Assembly (NCBI GenBank): GCA_964590955.1
Contig: CAZPYT010000008.1
Coordinates: forward strand, 1 to 38,951
Reading direction: 5' to 3'
DNA length: 38,951 bases
From: CAZPYT01 sp964590955
GTDB taxonomy: Bacteria; Patescibacteriota; WWE3; UBA101185; UBA10185
Shown: piece after piece, positions 26,278 through 33,420 of the stretch
How positions within the stretch are numbered: position 1 is the first letter of the stretch
How the letters are laid out: each line of letters opens with the position of its first letter
The notes under the pieces: generated by a model
Database searches by the model: none
Told to the model about the DNA's origin: nothing
The model's input: the letters and a program-made list of their open reading frames with translations, nothing else
Translations under genes and position numbers: made by a program

Positions 26278-27870
26278 ATGAATTTTTTAAGCAAATACAT
26301 TATTTACAACTACAATGATATGGCGGCACATTTAATAAAAGGGCTAAGCGTACACACTGGTGATTTTTTATATTATGGATATACCAACAATAATTTCAGC
26401 ACTAAATTCAATATAAACCCAATAACCACAGCTATAACTGATTTGTTTTGGAAACTATTCGACCCGATTACAGCAAATAATGTACTTGTTACGCTTGCTT
26501 TCATACTAAACCTATTCCTCGGGTATAAACTGTTTAACTATATTACAAAGAAAAAATCAAAATATTTAAGTCTGCTATATAGTATGACATGGGCTCTATC
26601 TCCATATTTTCTGTTCCGTGTTATGGCGCTAACAGTAGATCTCTATTTCGTGTTTGTTTTTCCTATCCTTTTATTTATGCTTTTCTCAAAAGTTAAACCT
26701 TTTTATTTGGGTTTCTATAATCTGATAGTATTTTTGTTATCTGTCTACTATGGATATTTCGCATTCTTAACCATTGTGTTATGGATGGCGTCAGAATTTA
26801 TATATAAAATCTCTGTTGAAAAAATTTACGATATAAAAAGCGAATTCAAAAAAGTCGCGTCATTTTTATTACCATTATTAATTGTTATGCTGGGGCTTTA
26901 TGGAAATATTATTTTGGCAAACATAAAAATTAGCCCAAAATATAAAGAGCCTACAAGAATAGATCGAATCAAATCAAAAACCGTTTTTAGACCAATTGAG
27001 AATTTTTACAACTTTAGTCTAAGACCTTGGTATTTCGCAATCCCTCCAAAAAGCTCATTGTTTTTTTCTGAATTGTCAAATTCTCTTTATGAGAAAATTG
27101 AAAGCACTGATTATTATCTGGCGGATGATTACCATGACAGCGAAATGGGCGGCAGCTTTTTGGGATGGCCTTTTTTAATTGGCTTGGTCGTTCTTAGCTA
27201 TTTTATTTTAACTAGAAAATTAATAAACAGAGAAATAACAGTCGCCCTTATAGTTCTTTTATTTCTTTTTGCATTTACAGAGCCGCCCAGTTTTACATTA
27301 TCCGGTCATGAGATATATACCCCCTCATATCTTTTATACCTGCTCGTTCCCGGGTTTAGGGTAATTTCAAGATTAGCAGTAGTAATATTTCTGATTACAA
27401 CTTTACTTAATCTGGCAATCCTGCAAGAAGTTAATAACAGAAAATTAAAAAATGTAATAGGCACTTTTGTATTTTTAGCAAACTTTTTTGTACTGTCGGT
27501 GAAGCTTCCGATAATAAATGTAACTAATCCTCCTGATAAATACAAAGACCTGTCAGAAACCTCAAACAGACCTGAGGTTGTACTGGCACTTCCAAATGCT
27601 GAATATGAAGATACTTTCTGGATTTTGTACTATAAAAAATATTTATATAACCCAAGAGGTTTTATAAATTCAGATAAAAAGTTTGATGCGGATATTTTTA
27701 CAAATAATCTGGTTGAAAATGATCTAAATAAACTAAGTATGCTGGGAATTGATACAGTCATAGTCAGCCATAACAATCAAGACAGCAATGTTGATTTCTC
27801 GAAGTTCATGCAAAACTTTTATATATATAAAGAAACAGTAAATTATACAATCTACAAAAAAACAGAATAA
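26278..27870 (+). CDS. polytopic GT-C/YfhO-like membrane protein
   Basis: A 530 aa protein with about ten membrane segments: an N-terminal loop (NYNDMAAHLIKG and neighbours, residues 11-60) before the second helix, LFLGYKLFNYI, SMTWALSPYFLFR, helices to about residue 410, then an extracytoplasmic tail of about 120 residues with LPNAEYEDTFWILYY. The general layout resembles the 793 aa protein at 18140, but motifs are weak. It is a probable glycosyltransferase or glycan-assembly membrane protein. The ATG has TATAAT 11 bases upstream and TAAAGT six bases upstream, with no ribosome site. It is divergent from the kinase-like gene. Confidence 0.6.
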   Translation: MNFLSKYIIYNYNDMAAHLIKGLSVHTGDFLYYGYTNNNFSTKFNINPITTAITDLFWKLFDPITANNVLVTLAFILNLFLGYKLFNYITKKKSKYLSLLYSMTWALSPYFLFRVMALTVDLYFVFVFPILLFMLFSKVKPFYLGFYNLIVFLLSVYYGYFAFLTIVLWMASEFIYKISVEKIYDIKSEFKKVASFLLPLLIVMLGLYGNIILANIKISPKYKEPTRIDRIKSKTVFRPIENFYNFSLRPWYFAIPPKSSLFFSELSNSLYEKIESTDYYLADDYHDSEMGGSFLGWPFLIGLVVLSYFILTRKLINREITVALIVLLFLFAFTEPPSFTLSGHEIYTPSYLLYLLVPGFRVISRLAVVIFLITTLLNLAILQEVNNRKLKNVIGTFVFLANFFVLSVKLPIINVTNPPDKYKDLSETSNRPEVVLALPNAEYEDTFWILYYKKYLYNPRGFINSDKKFDADIFTNNLVENDLNKLSMLGIDTVIVSHNNQDSNVDFSKFMQNFYIYKETVNYTIYKKTE

Positions 27871-27898
27871 TTGCTAACTTTACTATAAGGTGTATAAT
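27871..27898 (+). promoter_or_regulatory. sigma70-like promoter of the 27928 gene
   Basis: TTGCTA at 27871-27876, a 16-base spacer and a perfect TATAAT at 27893-27898. They lie just upstream of a CCGGAGG ribosome site and a GTG start. Confidence 0.5.
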
Positions 27899-27927
27899 TC
27901 GGTGGAAAATATATTCCGGAGGTAAAA

Positions 27928-28347
27928 GTGGCAACAAGTTTGAAGAAATTTAGGCTTTTGTTCGTTGCGTCGATCATATTGGTTCTGTTGGCGGTTGTAG
28001 GATTATATCTGGTATTTATCGCACCTGCAGGGCATCAAAACCAGCCGGAGAGCCCATCCAATACAACAGAAAGGCTTTCAAAAACAGGCTACATCATTGC
28101 TGCAAGTTTTGAGATTCAAAATACTTCGGTGTCAGATGTTATAACCTTCAAACCCGAAGAATTTCTGGACGTGTTGGATAATATTCCGAACGATGCAATC
28201 ATCTTACAGGCGGATTGTCTTTCAGAGAATTATATAGATATTTCTTTATTTCAACCTGAAAGAAAAATGATTAGTATTTTGTGCGGAAATAATCCTAAAG
28301 GTTTCGTCATTTACATTTACAATGAAAAAAAGGGAATTGAAACCTAA
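27928..28347 (+). CDS. small membrane-anchored protein, function unknown
   Basis: A 139 aa protein starting with GTG, positioned by GGAGG seven bases upstream. One N-terminal membrane segment (about residues 8-31) is followed by a short proline- and serine-rich linker (residues 33-50) and a compact domain of about 85 residues with two cysteines (ADCLSE and ILCGNN). No family recognised. It has its own promoter and a strong terminator, so it is a single-gene transcript of the Shine-Dalgarno class. Confidence 0.6.
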   Translation: MATSLKKFRLLFVASIILVLLAVVGLYLVFIAPAGHQNQPESPSNTTERLSKTGYIIAASFEIQNTSVSDVITFKPEEFLDVLDNIPNDAIILQADCLSENYIDISLFQPERKMISILCGNNPKGFVIYIYNEKKGIET

Positions 28348-28350
28348 ATC

Positions 28351-28390
28351 AATAAGCCTTAGACAATAAAAAATCTAAGGCTTATTTCAT
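28351..28390 (+). terminator. intrinsic terminator after the 27928 gene
   Basis: A perfect 13 bp stem: AATAAGCCTTAGA (28351-28363) with TCTAAGGCTTATT (28374-28386), ten-base A-rich loop, then a T-rich tail. The stem is symmetric and could also serve hypC readthrough on the minus strand. Confidence 0.7.
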
Positions 28391-28414
28391 TCACTATTCG
28401 GAAATCTTAGATAG

Positions 28415-28624
28415 TTAATTTAATTTGGTTGTCCATGCTTCAATAGCAACCTTGGCATTTTCCGGGTCAAGTTTTTGCATGGCAATGCCCATTTGCACCT
28501 GCACATAATCACCTACACATAAATCCTCTATACCGATCATTGCCTCGCGAGTTTGTCCCGGATATTCCACCAATGCTTTTCTGCCATCTATTTTTATAAT
28601 TTTTCCTGGTATTGCTAAACACAT
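28415..28624 (-). CDS. hypC: hydrogenase maturation factor HypC
   Basis: A 69 aa protein with the invariant start MCLAIPG, whose Cys2 binds iron and HypD, followed by ALVEYPG and the VGDYVQVQMGIAMQKLDP block of the HypC/HybG/HupF family. HypC carries the Fe(CN)2CO unit during [NiFe] active-site assembly and hands it to the large subunit. It is slightly shorter than most HypC proteins. Its presence supports maturation of the hydrogenase encoded 1.3 kb away on the other strand; the other Hyp proteins (A, B, D, E, F) are not in the window. The ATG follows TACAAT by six bases with no ribosome site. Confidence 0.92.
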   Translation of the reverse strand: MCLAIPGKIIKIDGRKALVEYPGQTREAMIGIEDLCVGDYVQVQMGIAMQKLDPENAKVAIEAWTTKLN

Positions 28625-28630
28625 AAGTTG

Positions 28631-28636
28631 ATTGTA
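28631..28636 (-). promoter_or_regulatory. TACAAT box six bases before hypC
   Basis: On the minus strand TACAAT is followed by CAACTT and the ATG of hypC. A ten-base palindrome (AACAGCTGTT, 28650-28659) sits just upstream, where an operator could lie. Confidence 0.5.
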
Positions 28637-28797
28637 ACACTAGTTATTGAACAGCTGTTAGCGGTCAATCTATACTTTAAATATTCTATTGAAAGTTTTT
28701 ATCTTTAAATAAGTCAGATATACAAACAACATAAATTTCTTAACTGTTGATGAGTCTAAGATATATTACTATTGAACTTGAGCACTTTTATGCTAAT

Positions 28798-28827
28798 TTG
28801 ACATAAAAAAGAGCATTGACCTATAAT
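28798..28827 (+). promoter_or_regulatory. consensus sigma70 promoter of the 28858 lipoprotein
   Basis: TTGACA (28798-28803), an 18-base spacer and TATAAT (28822-28827): both hexamers match consensus perfectly. The start would lie near 28834, giving a leader of about 24 bases with an AAGGAG ribosome site. Confidence 0.65.
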
Positions 28828-28857
28828 ACGCATAACACACATTACAAAGGAGTCCTC

Positions 28858-29820
28858 ATGTTAACAAATAGATTGATGCTGATTGTGTTATGTGCTCTAT
28901 TAGTAGGCGCATGTGCAAATCAAGATGCTGAAGCATTTCAACCACAGTATGAAAATGTAAATGTATCTGATTTTTTTGATGAGAACATGGTGGTTGTATC
29001 TTACAGTGATCAAACACTTACGCTTGCGTCAACAGACGATCATACCCAACACGCATTCAAAGCAGCAGACACACTTGTTAGCTACTCAACCACAACTAAA
29101 ACAGGTATCTCTCTCTGGGAAAACAATTTCCTATCGCACTCGTATGTAGGTAAGCTGGAAAACATTCTGGAAGTACAAATCAAAAAGACGATAACTATCA
29201 GTCCCTATTCAGAGGATGAGCCGCTAATCGTACTTCAGGAAAAATTCACAGCTGGACCTTCCGATGAAATAGTAAATCGAGCGTGGGATCGTTTCGCAAA
29301 AATGGCTACAGATCTTAATCAACCGGTACGCCTAACTGATGCTTATGTAGAGTTTGCAGAAAAACAGGTAGATGCTTTTGATCGCTGCACAGCAATGTAT
29401 CTGGGGAGCAAAGTTATGAAACTGACTGTACCTGAGATATGCTCGGCAAAAGACGAGTATTTATGGGATAGCAAATACTTCTCTGTCGGATTCACTACTG
29501 CCGAAAAAGAACTATGGTGCGGCGCGTCATTCACAAACACATTCACTGTAACAAAAGTTGAAAATATTGGGGCTTCATCAACATACTACTGGCCCTACTA
29601 TTTTAAAGCAGAAGATGCATCTTCCCGGAATAATACTGTTTATGCTGAAAACATGATGTTGGTTACAGTCAGAGATAATCGGGAAAAAAACACGTACATT
29701 CATGTGTATCTACCTTATGGAAGTACGTTATCAATGACCGATGGCGAACTTAAGCAAGGATACAATCATCCTATCACTACAGAGTATACAGTGCAGGCTG
29801 TTTGCGAACTACAAGAATAA
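28858..29820 (+). CDS. lipoprotein, function unknown
   Basis: About 320 aa from the ATG at 28858, fixed by AAGGAG at seven-base spacing; the TTG at 28816 upstream lies inside the promoter. The signal has the lipobox LVGAC with the modified Cys19. The mature protein has at least four further cysteines (DRCTA, EICSA, LWCGA, AVCEL), which suggests disulfides, and many strand-like segments. I do not recognise a family. The promoter hexamers match consensus and a good terminator follows, so it is probably an abundant single-gene transcript. It stands between hypC and the hydrogenase genes but shows no visible link to them. Confidence 0.65.
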   Translation: MLTNRLMLIVLCALLVGACANQDAEAFQPQYENVNVSDFFDENMVVVSYSDQTLTLASTDDHTQHAFKAADTLVSYSTTTKTGISLWENNFLSHSYVGKLENILEVQIKKTITISPYSEDEPLIVLQEKFTAGPSDEIVNRAWDRFAKMATDLNQPVRLTDAYVEFAEKQVDAFDRCTAMYLGSKVMKLTVPEICSAKDEYLWDSKYFSVGFTTAEKELWCGASFTNTFTVTKVENIGASSTYYWPYYFKAEDASSRNNTVYAENMMLVTVRDNREKNTYIHVYLPYGSTLSMTDGELKQGYNHPITTEYTVQAVCELQE

Positions 29821-29832
29821 AAATATACAAAA

Positions 29833-29870
29833 CACAAGAGTAGAAAAACCAACTACTCTTGTTTTTTTTA
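29833..29870 (+). terminator. intrinsic terminator after the 28858 lipoprotein
   Basis: CAAGAGTAG (29835-29843) pairs with CTACTCTTG (29853-29861), with a nine-base loop and a run of about eight T bases. It insulates the hydrogenase genes from the strong upstream promoter. Confidence 0.8.
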
Positions 29871-29962
29871 TTATTTAGAAACTATAAGTGTCGTTATTTA
29901 CTAAATTATGGAAAGATTAAAAAATAAATTTTTTGTAGACCTTTTATTCCCAGGTTGATATT

Positions 29963-30475
29963 ATGAATGGTATGGATGAAAAGTCTGCCGAAAATTCCAA
30001 AAAAATGTCTATCGGATGGTTCTCTTTTACCTGCTGTGAAGACAGCACTATTTTGTTTACAGAACTTCTTAACGACAATTACGACACTTGGAAAAAGCTA
30101 GTCGATTTTAAACACGTCAAAGCCCTCAAAACCAACAACTCTCTTGAAAATTTAGATGTAGCTTTTATTGAAGGAGCAGTTTCGTCACCGACTCAGGAAG
30201 CAGAAGTCAAAAAGATAAGAGATAACTCAAAATATGTGGTTGCTATCGGTGCCTGTGCTTGCACAGGTATGCCCTCTGCCAGCAGAAATGACTTTAAAGA
30301 TGAGCAAATCAACGAACGTATAGAGTGGTATTTGAGTCATTTCGATTACAGCGACAAAGTTCGTAAATTGGAAGAAGTCATTAAAGTTGATGATAAGGTC
30401 GAAGGATGCCCGATGAATCCAACAGTGTTTAACGAAATTTTAATGAAATATTTAAAAATTTTTGAGGTGGTTTAA
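29963..30475 (+). CDS. [NiFe] hydrogenase small subunit, short proximal-cluster form
   Basis: A 170 aa protein homologous to the N-terminal, flavodoxin-like domain of hydrogenase small subunits (HoxY, MvhG, sulfhydrogenase delta group). It has WFSFTCCEDS at residues 19-28, FIEGAVS at 68-74, GAC98AC100 and EGC149P. In the family four cysteines bind the proximal [4Fe-4S] cluster, and this domain docks on the large subunit to take electrons from the NiFe site. Here the first pair reads C25-E-D-S28, so the second cysteine is apparently serine, although C24 lies next to C25. The C-terminal domain with extra clusters is absent, as in HoxY. There is no Tat signal, so it is cytoplasmic. The large subunit starts three bases after the stop. 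Confidence 0.85.
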   Translation: MNGMDEKSAENSKKMSIGWFSFTCCEDSTILFTELLNDNYDTWKKLVDFKHVKALKTNNSLENLDVAFIEGAVSSPTQEAEVKKIRDNSKYVVAIGACACTGMPSASRNDFKDEQINERIEWYLSHFDYSDKVRKLEEVIKVDDKVEGCPMNPTVFNEILMKYLKIFEVV

Positions 30476-30478
30476 ATT

Positions 30479-31795
30479 ATGCATTCAGGTGAAATTACAT
30501 TAGACAGTATAACTAAAATTGAAGGAAACGCAGGTCTACGCGTTACCGTTGCTGACGGTAAAGTTACTGATTTAAAATTTTTAATTTCGGATTATCGAAG
30601 ATTTTATACCGAAGCAGTTAAAGGTAAACCCTATATTGCAGCCTCTTCATTTTTATCAAGAATTTGCGGAACTTGTTCCGTATCACATTTATTTGCTTCT
30701 TTGGAGGCTATAGAAAAATCACAAGGCATTGAACTTACACCACAATCAAAAATTTTACGACAGCTTGCTTATGACGGCTTGATGATTAGAGACCATGCCT
30801 TACACCTATACTTTTTCGTATTGCCCGACCTTTTGGGCATTGATTCTATATTGGAAATTTCCGACGATCACGATGATCCGGCGCATGTTTTACTTCACGA
30901 TTCGTTTGACATTAAAAAAGCCGGAACTGAAATTACCGATGTGGTAATTGGCGCAGCAATACACGCACCATATCCCACGGTAGGCGGTTTTATAAAAACT
31001 CCTGACCAGACTAGATTTCCTGATCTAGTTGAAAAGCTGCAAAAAATCAGACCTCAAGTTATTAGGGGAATAAAAGCCTTTGCGGATTGGAAAGAAGAGT
31101 TGATTAGAAATTCAGATTACATGTGTATTCGCGGAGAAAAAGGATTTAATTTTATCGAAGGAAAAGTCACAAATTCTACCGGCAAAGTAGTAGAAGAAGC
31201 TCATTTTCACGATTTTTTGAAATCAGTTGTTATCCCCTATTCGCAGGCTGAAGGATATGTATTTTCTGATGTTCACGAGGATTATTTAGTCGGATCTTTG
31301 GCAAGAATTAATTTTAATAAAGACCAGCTTCATCCCAATACAAAAAAAGATCTGGCAGATATTTTAGAAAAATTTCCGTCAAATAATGTATTTCATAATA
31401 ATCTTGCACAAGCAATTGAGATTTTGCACTGTGTGGATGATGCAATAGATATCTTACAAAATACAAAAATCGAGCAAGAAAAACCAACCAGACAACCGCC
31501 AAAGGCCGGAATTGGCGTTGGAGTAGTGGAAGCACCAAGAGGTATTTTGTATCACTACGCAGAAGTTGATGAAAAAGGGATGATAGTAGATTACGATGTT
31601 ATCGTACCCACGGCACAAAATCAGATAAATATAGAAAACGACCTGAAAAAATATTTTAACGAAAATATTGAAAAAGACCAAACAACCTTAAAACTTGAAG
31701 CAGAGAAAATCATAAGAGCATATGATCCGTGCATGTCATGTGCTACAAATTTTTTGGTGATGGAATGGATTGAAGACGAGTCACCAAAGAAGTGA
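30479..31795 (+). CDS. [NiFe] hydrogenase large subunit (group 3-like)
   Basis: A 438 aa catalytic subunit. The motif near the N-terminus is KIEGNAGLRV; the first metal-ligand pair is in RIC63GTC66SVSH; the second is DPC418MSC421ATN near the C-terminus. Together these hold the NiFe(CN)2CO site. Length and motifs fit cytoplasmic group 3 enzymes (3b, 3c or 3d), which use NAD(P)H, F420 or ferredoxin partners. A tail of 14 residues follows N424, as expected for a precursor cut by a maturation protease; a candidate lies at 33040-33420. The P1 residue, usually His or Arg, is Asn. GAGGTGG in the end of the small-subunit gene is its ribosome site. No electron-transfer subunit follows. Confidence 0.92.
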   Translation: MHSGEITLDSITKIEGNAGLRVTVADGKVTDLKFLISDYRRFYTEAVKGKPYIAASSFLSRICGTCSVSHLFASLEAIEKSQGIELTPQSKILRQLAYDGLMIRDHALHLYFFVLPDLLGIDSILEISDDHDDPAHVLLHDSFDIKKAGTEITDVVIGAAIHAPYPTVGGFIKTPDQTRFPDLVEKLQKIRPQVIRGIKAFADWKEELIRNSDYMCIRGEKGFNFIEGKVTNSTGKVVEEAHFHDFLKSVVIPYSQAEGYVFSDVHEDYLVGSLARINFNKDQLHPNTKKDLADILEKFPSNNVFHNNLAQAIEILHCVDDAIDILQNTKIEQEKPTRQPPKAGIGVGVVEAPRGILYHYAEVDEKGMIVDYDVIVPTAQNQINIENDLKKYFNENIEKDQTTLKLEAEKIIRAYDPCMSCATNFLVMEWIEDESPKK

Positions 31796-31806
31796 AGTAA
31801 CTCGTC
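31775..31806 (-). other. inverted repeat between hydrogenase and the small paralogues
   Basis: GACGAGT (31775-31781) and ACTCGTC (31800-31806), extended by one mismatch to a 10 bp stem, straddle the stop codon of the large subunit and lie just past the end of the convergent gene at 31814. There is no clear T tract, so termination is uncertain. Confidence 0.35.
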
Positions 31807-31813
31807 CTCTATT

Positions 31814-32080
31814 TCATGAAAACAAACCAACTACTATCCAGATTGAGATCAACAAAAGAATTGTAAAAATTGTTGCCAGAGTTATGGGTTTAAATGCAAA
31901 GTATCTGTACTTTTTGGCAAACATTTTACATTGCAGAAAGTCATCCGGACCGAAAACTTTTGCTTTAAAGATATCCGGTGTAAGCCCCCCGTCTTCGGTT
32001 AGGTATTCATTGGTCAACAAAGTCGCCAGATGATATTCATTAGTAAATATCGTTACAACTTGAAGGATTTTGATACCCAT
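31814..32080 (-). CDS. small C-terminally anchored protein, paralogue array member 4
   Basis: An 88 aa protein. The polar N-terminal part is followed by YLTEDGGLT, a K-A-K-V-F block, QCKMFAKK, FKPITL and one C-terminal membrane helix (about residues 68-86). It aligns with the proteins at 32154 and 32429 through the pattern (W/Y)L-(S/T/G)-x-x-x-x-L-(S/T)-x-D-...-K-x-F-...-(D/E/Q)-C-K-x-F-A. It shares F-x-PITL with the 32429 protein. AGGAG precedes the ATG. Function unknown. Unlike the other three it is separated from its upstream neighbour by 73 bases containing a hairpin, so its expression may be reduced. Confidence 0.65.
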   Translation of the reverse strand: MGIKILQVVTIFTNEYHLATLLTNEYLTEDGGLTPDIFKAKVFGPDDFLQCKMFAKKYRYFAFKPITLATIFTILLLISIWIVVGLFS

Positions 32081-32117
32081 GTACGCTCCTTAACTTGCTT
32101 TTGTTGAGAATAATATA

Positions 32118-32150
32118 AAGACGAGATTTAGGTAAAACCTCGTCTTTTTT
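32118..32150. terminator. hairpin between array genes 3 and 4
   Basis: AAAGACGAG (32118-32126) pairs with CTCGTCTTT (32139-32147). On the plus strand it is followed by six T bases in all, so it could terminate readthrough from the hydrogenase genes. On the minus strand the tail is weaker (TTTATATTATT) and could attenuate the last array gene. Confidence 0.55.
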
Positions 32151-32153
32151 GCC

Positions 32154-32420
32154 TCACAATAGGTGTGTAGTCAAACATAACAATAAAAGCGTGATCGATA
32201 ATCCCAAAACAAGTAGCTGGGTATCAGTAAGCACTAGAAATCCGCATTTTTGTGCAAACTTTTTGCATTCTGATATTTTTTGCTCCCCCCAGAACAACTT
32301 CACCTGATCGGGATCTTCGGTAAGGTGTGCATCCTGACCTAACCATTGGTCTCTGAAAGGATGCGTTGCTGCGATACCGGTGTTATCAAAAGGGGCCAAG
32401 CCAATTAAAAGAATTCTCAT
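32154..32420 (-). CDS. small C-terminally anchored protein, paralogue array member 3
   Basis: An 88 aa protein with QWLGQD, HLTEDP, VKLFWGE, SECKKFAQK and a C-terminal membrane helix (about residues 67-86). It is a divergent relative of its neighbours; the CKxFA core is intact. A strong GGATAGGAGG ribosome site overlaps the stop of the 32429 gene and lies eight bases before the ATG, so the two are translated from one message. Function unknown. Confidence 0.65.
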   Translation of the reverse strand: MRILLIGLAPFDNTGIAATHPFRDQWLGQDAHLTEDPDQVKLFWGEQKISECKKFAQKCGFLVLTDTQLLVLGLSITLLLLCLTTHLL

Positions 32421-32428
32421 TCTTCCTC

Positions 32429-32692
32429 CTATCCGAAGATTATGGCTAGAAGCGCAACTATCAAAACCATTGCACTTAAAGTAACCTTAATTAGTGTTAT
32501 CGGACAAAAGGCAAGGTAACCATTTCGAAATGCAAACATTTTACAATCTCGAAAAGCTTGCGCGCCGACAAATTTCGCAGCTTTGGCATAATCAACAGAC
32601 AACGTGCCCTGGCTACTTAGCCATTTCCCTGAAACTAACGATTCAAGATACAACGTACTGCCGCCATCATTACATATTTGTAGAATGCCCAT
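32429..32692 (-). CDS. small C-terminally anchored protein, paralogue array member 2
   Basis: An 87 aa protein from the ATG at 32692, chosen because TTGAGG lies just before it; a reading frame open to 32755 would overlap the upstream gene and has no ribosome site. Motifs are KWLSSQGTLSVD, KAAKFVGA, RDCKMFAFR, CPITL and a C-terminal membrane helix (about residues 66-85). W(L/V)xxQGT links it to the 32695 protein, and CKMFA plus PITL to the 31814 protein, so it is the best bridge of the family. Its start lies two bases after the upstream stop, so translation is coupled. Function unknown. Confidence 0.65.
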   Translation of the reverse strand: MGILQICNDGGSTLYLESLVSGKWLSSQGTLSVDYAKAAKFVGAQAFRDCKMFAFRNGYLAFCPITLIKVTLSAMVLIVALLAIIFG

Positions 32693-32694
32693 AG

Positions 32695-32976
32695 CTACCT
32701 CAAATTGACAACTAGCAGAACAAGACTGATTACAAACGCTACTGAAGGAAACCACATATACGCAACATATGGCGGAACCACTATGTATTTATGCAATTTC
32801 CAAGCCAATCTGACTATGTCAGCCTTCACAACCGTCGGGGCAATCGACAAGATATCAGCCCATTGAGGATTGGCTACTATCGTACCTTGGGTTGTAACCC
32901 AGCCACCTCCAAAGGGCAATGAAAGCGCCAACCGGTTAAATTGCCACGGGTGCTGATCAAAATATACTAGCCTCAT
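32695..32976 (-). CDS. small C-terminally anchored protein, paralogue array member 1
   Basis: A 93 aa protein, first gene of the array. It has GGGWVTTQGTI followed by a helical stretch (KADIVRLAWKLHKYIVVPP) where the relatives have CKxFA, then a C-terminal membrane helix (about residues 73-92). It lacks the cysteine and is the most divergent member. AGGAGG at a five-base spacing gives a strong ribosome site. A TTGACC-N17-TAAAAA promoter candidate lies upstream at 33050-33022. Function unknown. Confidence 0.6.
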   Translation of the reverse strand: MRLVYFDQHPWQFNRLALSLPFGGGWVTTQGTIVANPQWADILSIAPTVVKADIVRLAWKLHKYIVVPPYVAYMWFPSVAFVISLVLLVVNLR

Positions 32977-33021
32977 GACTACCTCCTATAGAATGATGTG
33001 ATATTAACCAGATAATAGCAC

Positions 33022-33050
33022 TTTTTAGATCGGCAGGCATCAAAGGTCAA
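33022..33050 (-). promoter_or_regulatory. candidate promoter of the four-gene array
   Basis: Minus strand TTGACC (33050-33045), 17-base spacer, TAAAAA (33027-33022). The -35 hexamer lies in the last codons of the maturation protease gene, so readthrough from that gene is also possible. Confidence 0.35.
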
Positions 33051-33420
33051 TGAGTATAGATTCTACAGATGTAATAATTTGTCCAAGTGATAAAAACGAA
33101 TCTGTTGGAATGCCAATAATCAATATTTCAGAAATTTTTCCCAGTTTAGTTAAATATTTAAGCTGAAACCCCAAATCGAAATCGTGAGCAGAAAATCTCG
33201 GTGATGTTTTAACTTTTTCGAGTTCTTTTTCCGTGAACAAACAGACTTTATCAACCCCTATAATATTGTCCATAATAACTACCTTTTTTTCATCAGGCTC
33301 AAAATCCTGGTTTGGCTTTACATAAACAAAGTCAACTTCGGGAATTGTAATATTTTTTGAGATATTTATCGCGAGATTATCAATCGCAAGATCTTCATTT
33401 CCAAAAACATAGACTTTCAT
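33040..33420 (-). CDS. hydrogenase maturation endopeptidase (M52, HycI/HybD-like)
   Basis: A 126 aa protein with the M52 layout: an N-terminal strand and G-N motif (VFGNEDLAIDNLA, with an acidic residue at the expected metal site), a second acidic residue in KVVIMDNIIG, and the histidine in SAHDFDL. These three positions bind nickel in HybD/HycI. It is shorter than the usual 150-160 aa. The family removes the C-terminal tail of the large subunit after nickel insertion; the large subunit at 30479 has such a tail. It is divergent from the DUF6390-like gene with only 28 bases between starts, and TAGAAT lies eight bases before its ATG. Confidence 0.8.
   Translation of the reverse strand: MKVYVFGNEDLAIDNLAINISKNITIPEVDFVYVKPNQDFEPDEKKVVIMDNIIGVDKVCLFTEKELEKVKTSPRFSAHDFDLGFQLKYLTKLGKISEILIIGIPTDSFLSLGQIITSVESILIDL

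Noticed and set aside
28650..28659. Palindrome AACAGCTGTT upstream of hypC as a defined operator
   Set aside because: Only ten bases and a single copy; kept as a remark under the hypC promoter.
31770..32033. Plus-strand open frame opposite the fourth array gene
   Set aside because: No ribosome site, and its residues make no domain. The minus-strand frame has AGGAG, a membrane helix and three paralogues.
32494..32694. Plus-strand frame opposite array member 2
   Set aside because: No ribosome site and no family resemblance; the minus strand carries the conserved paralogue motif.
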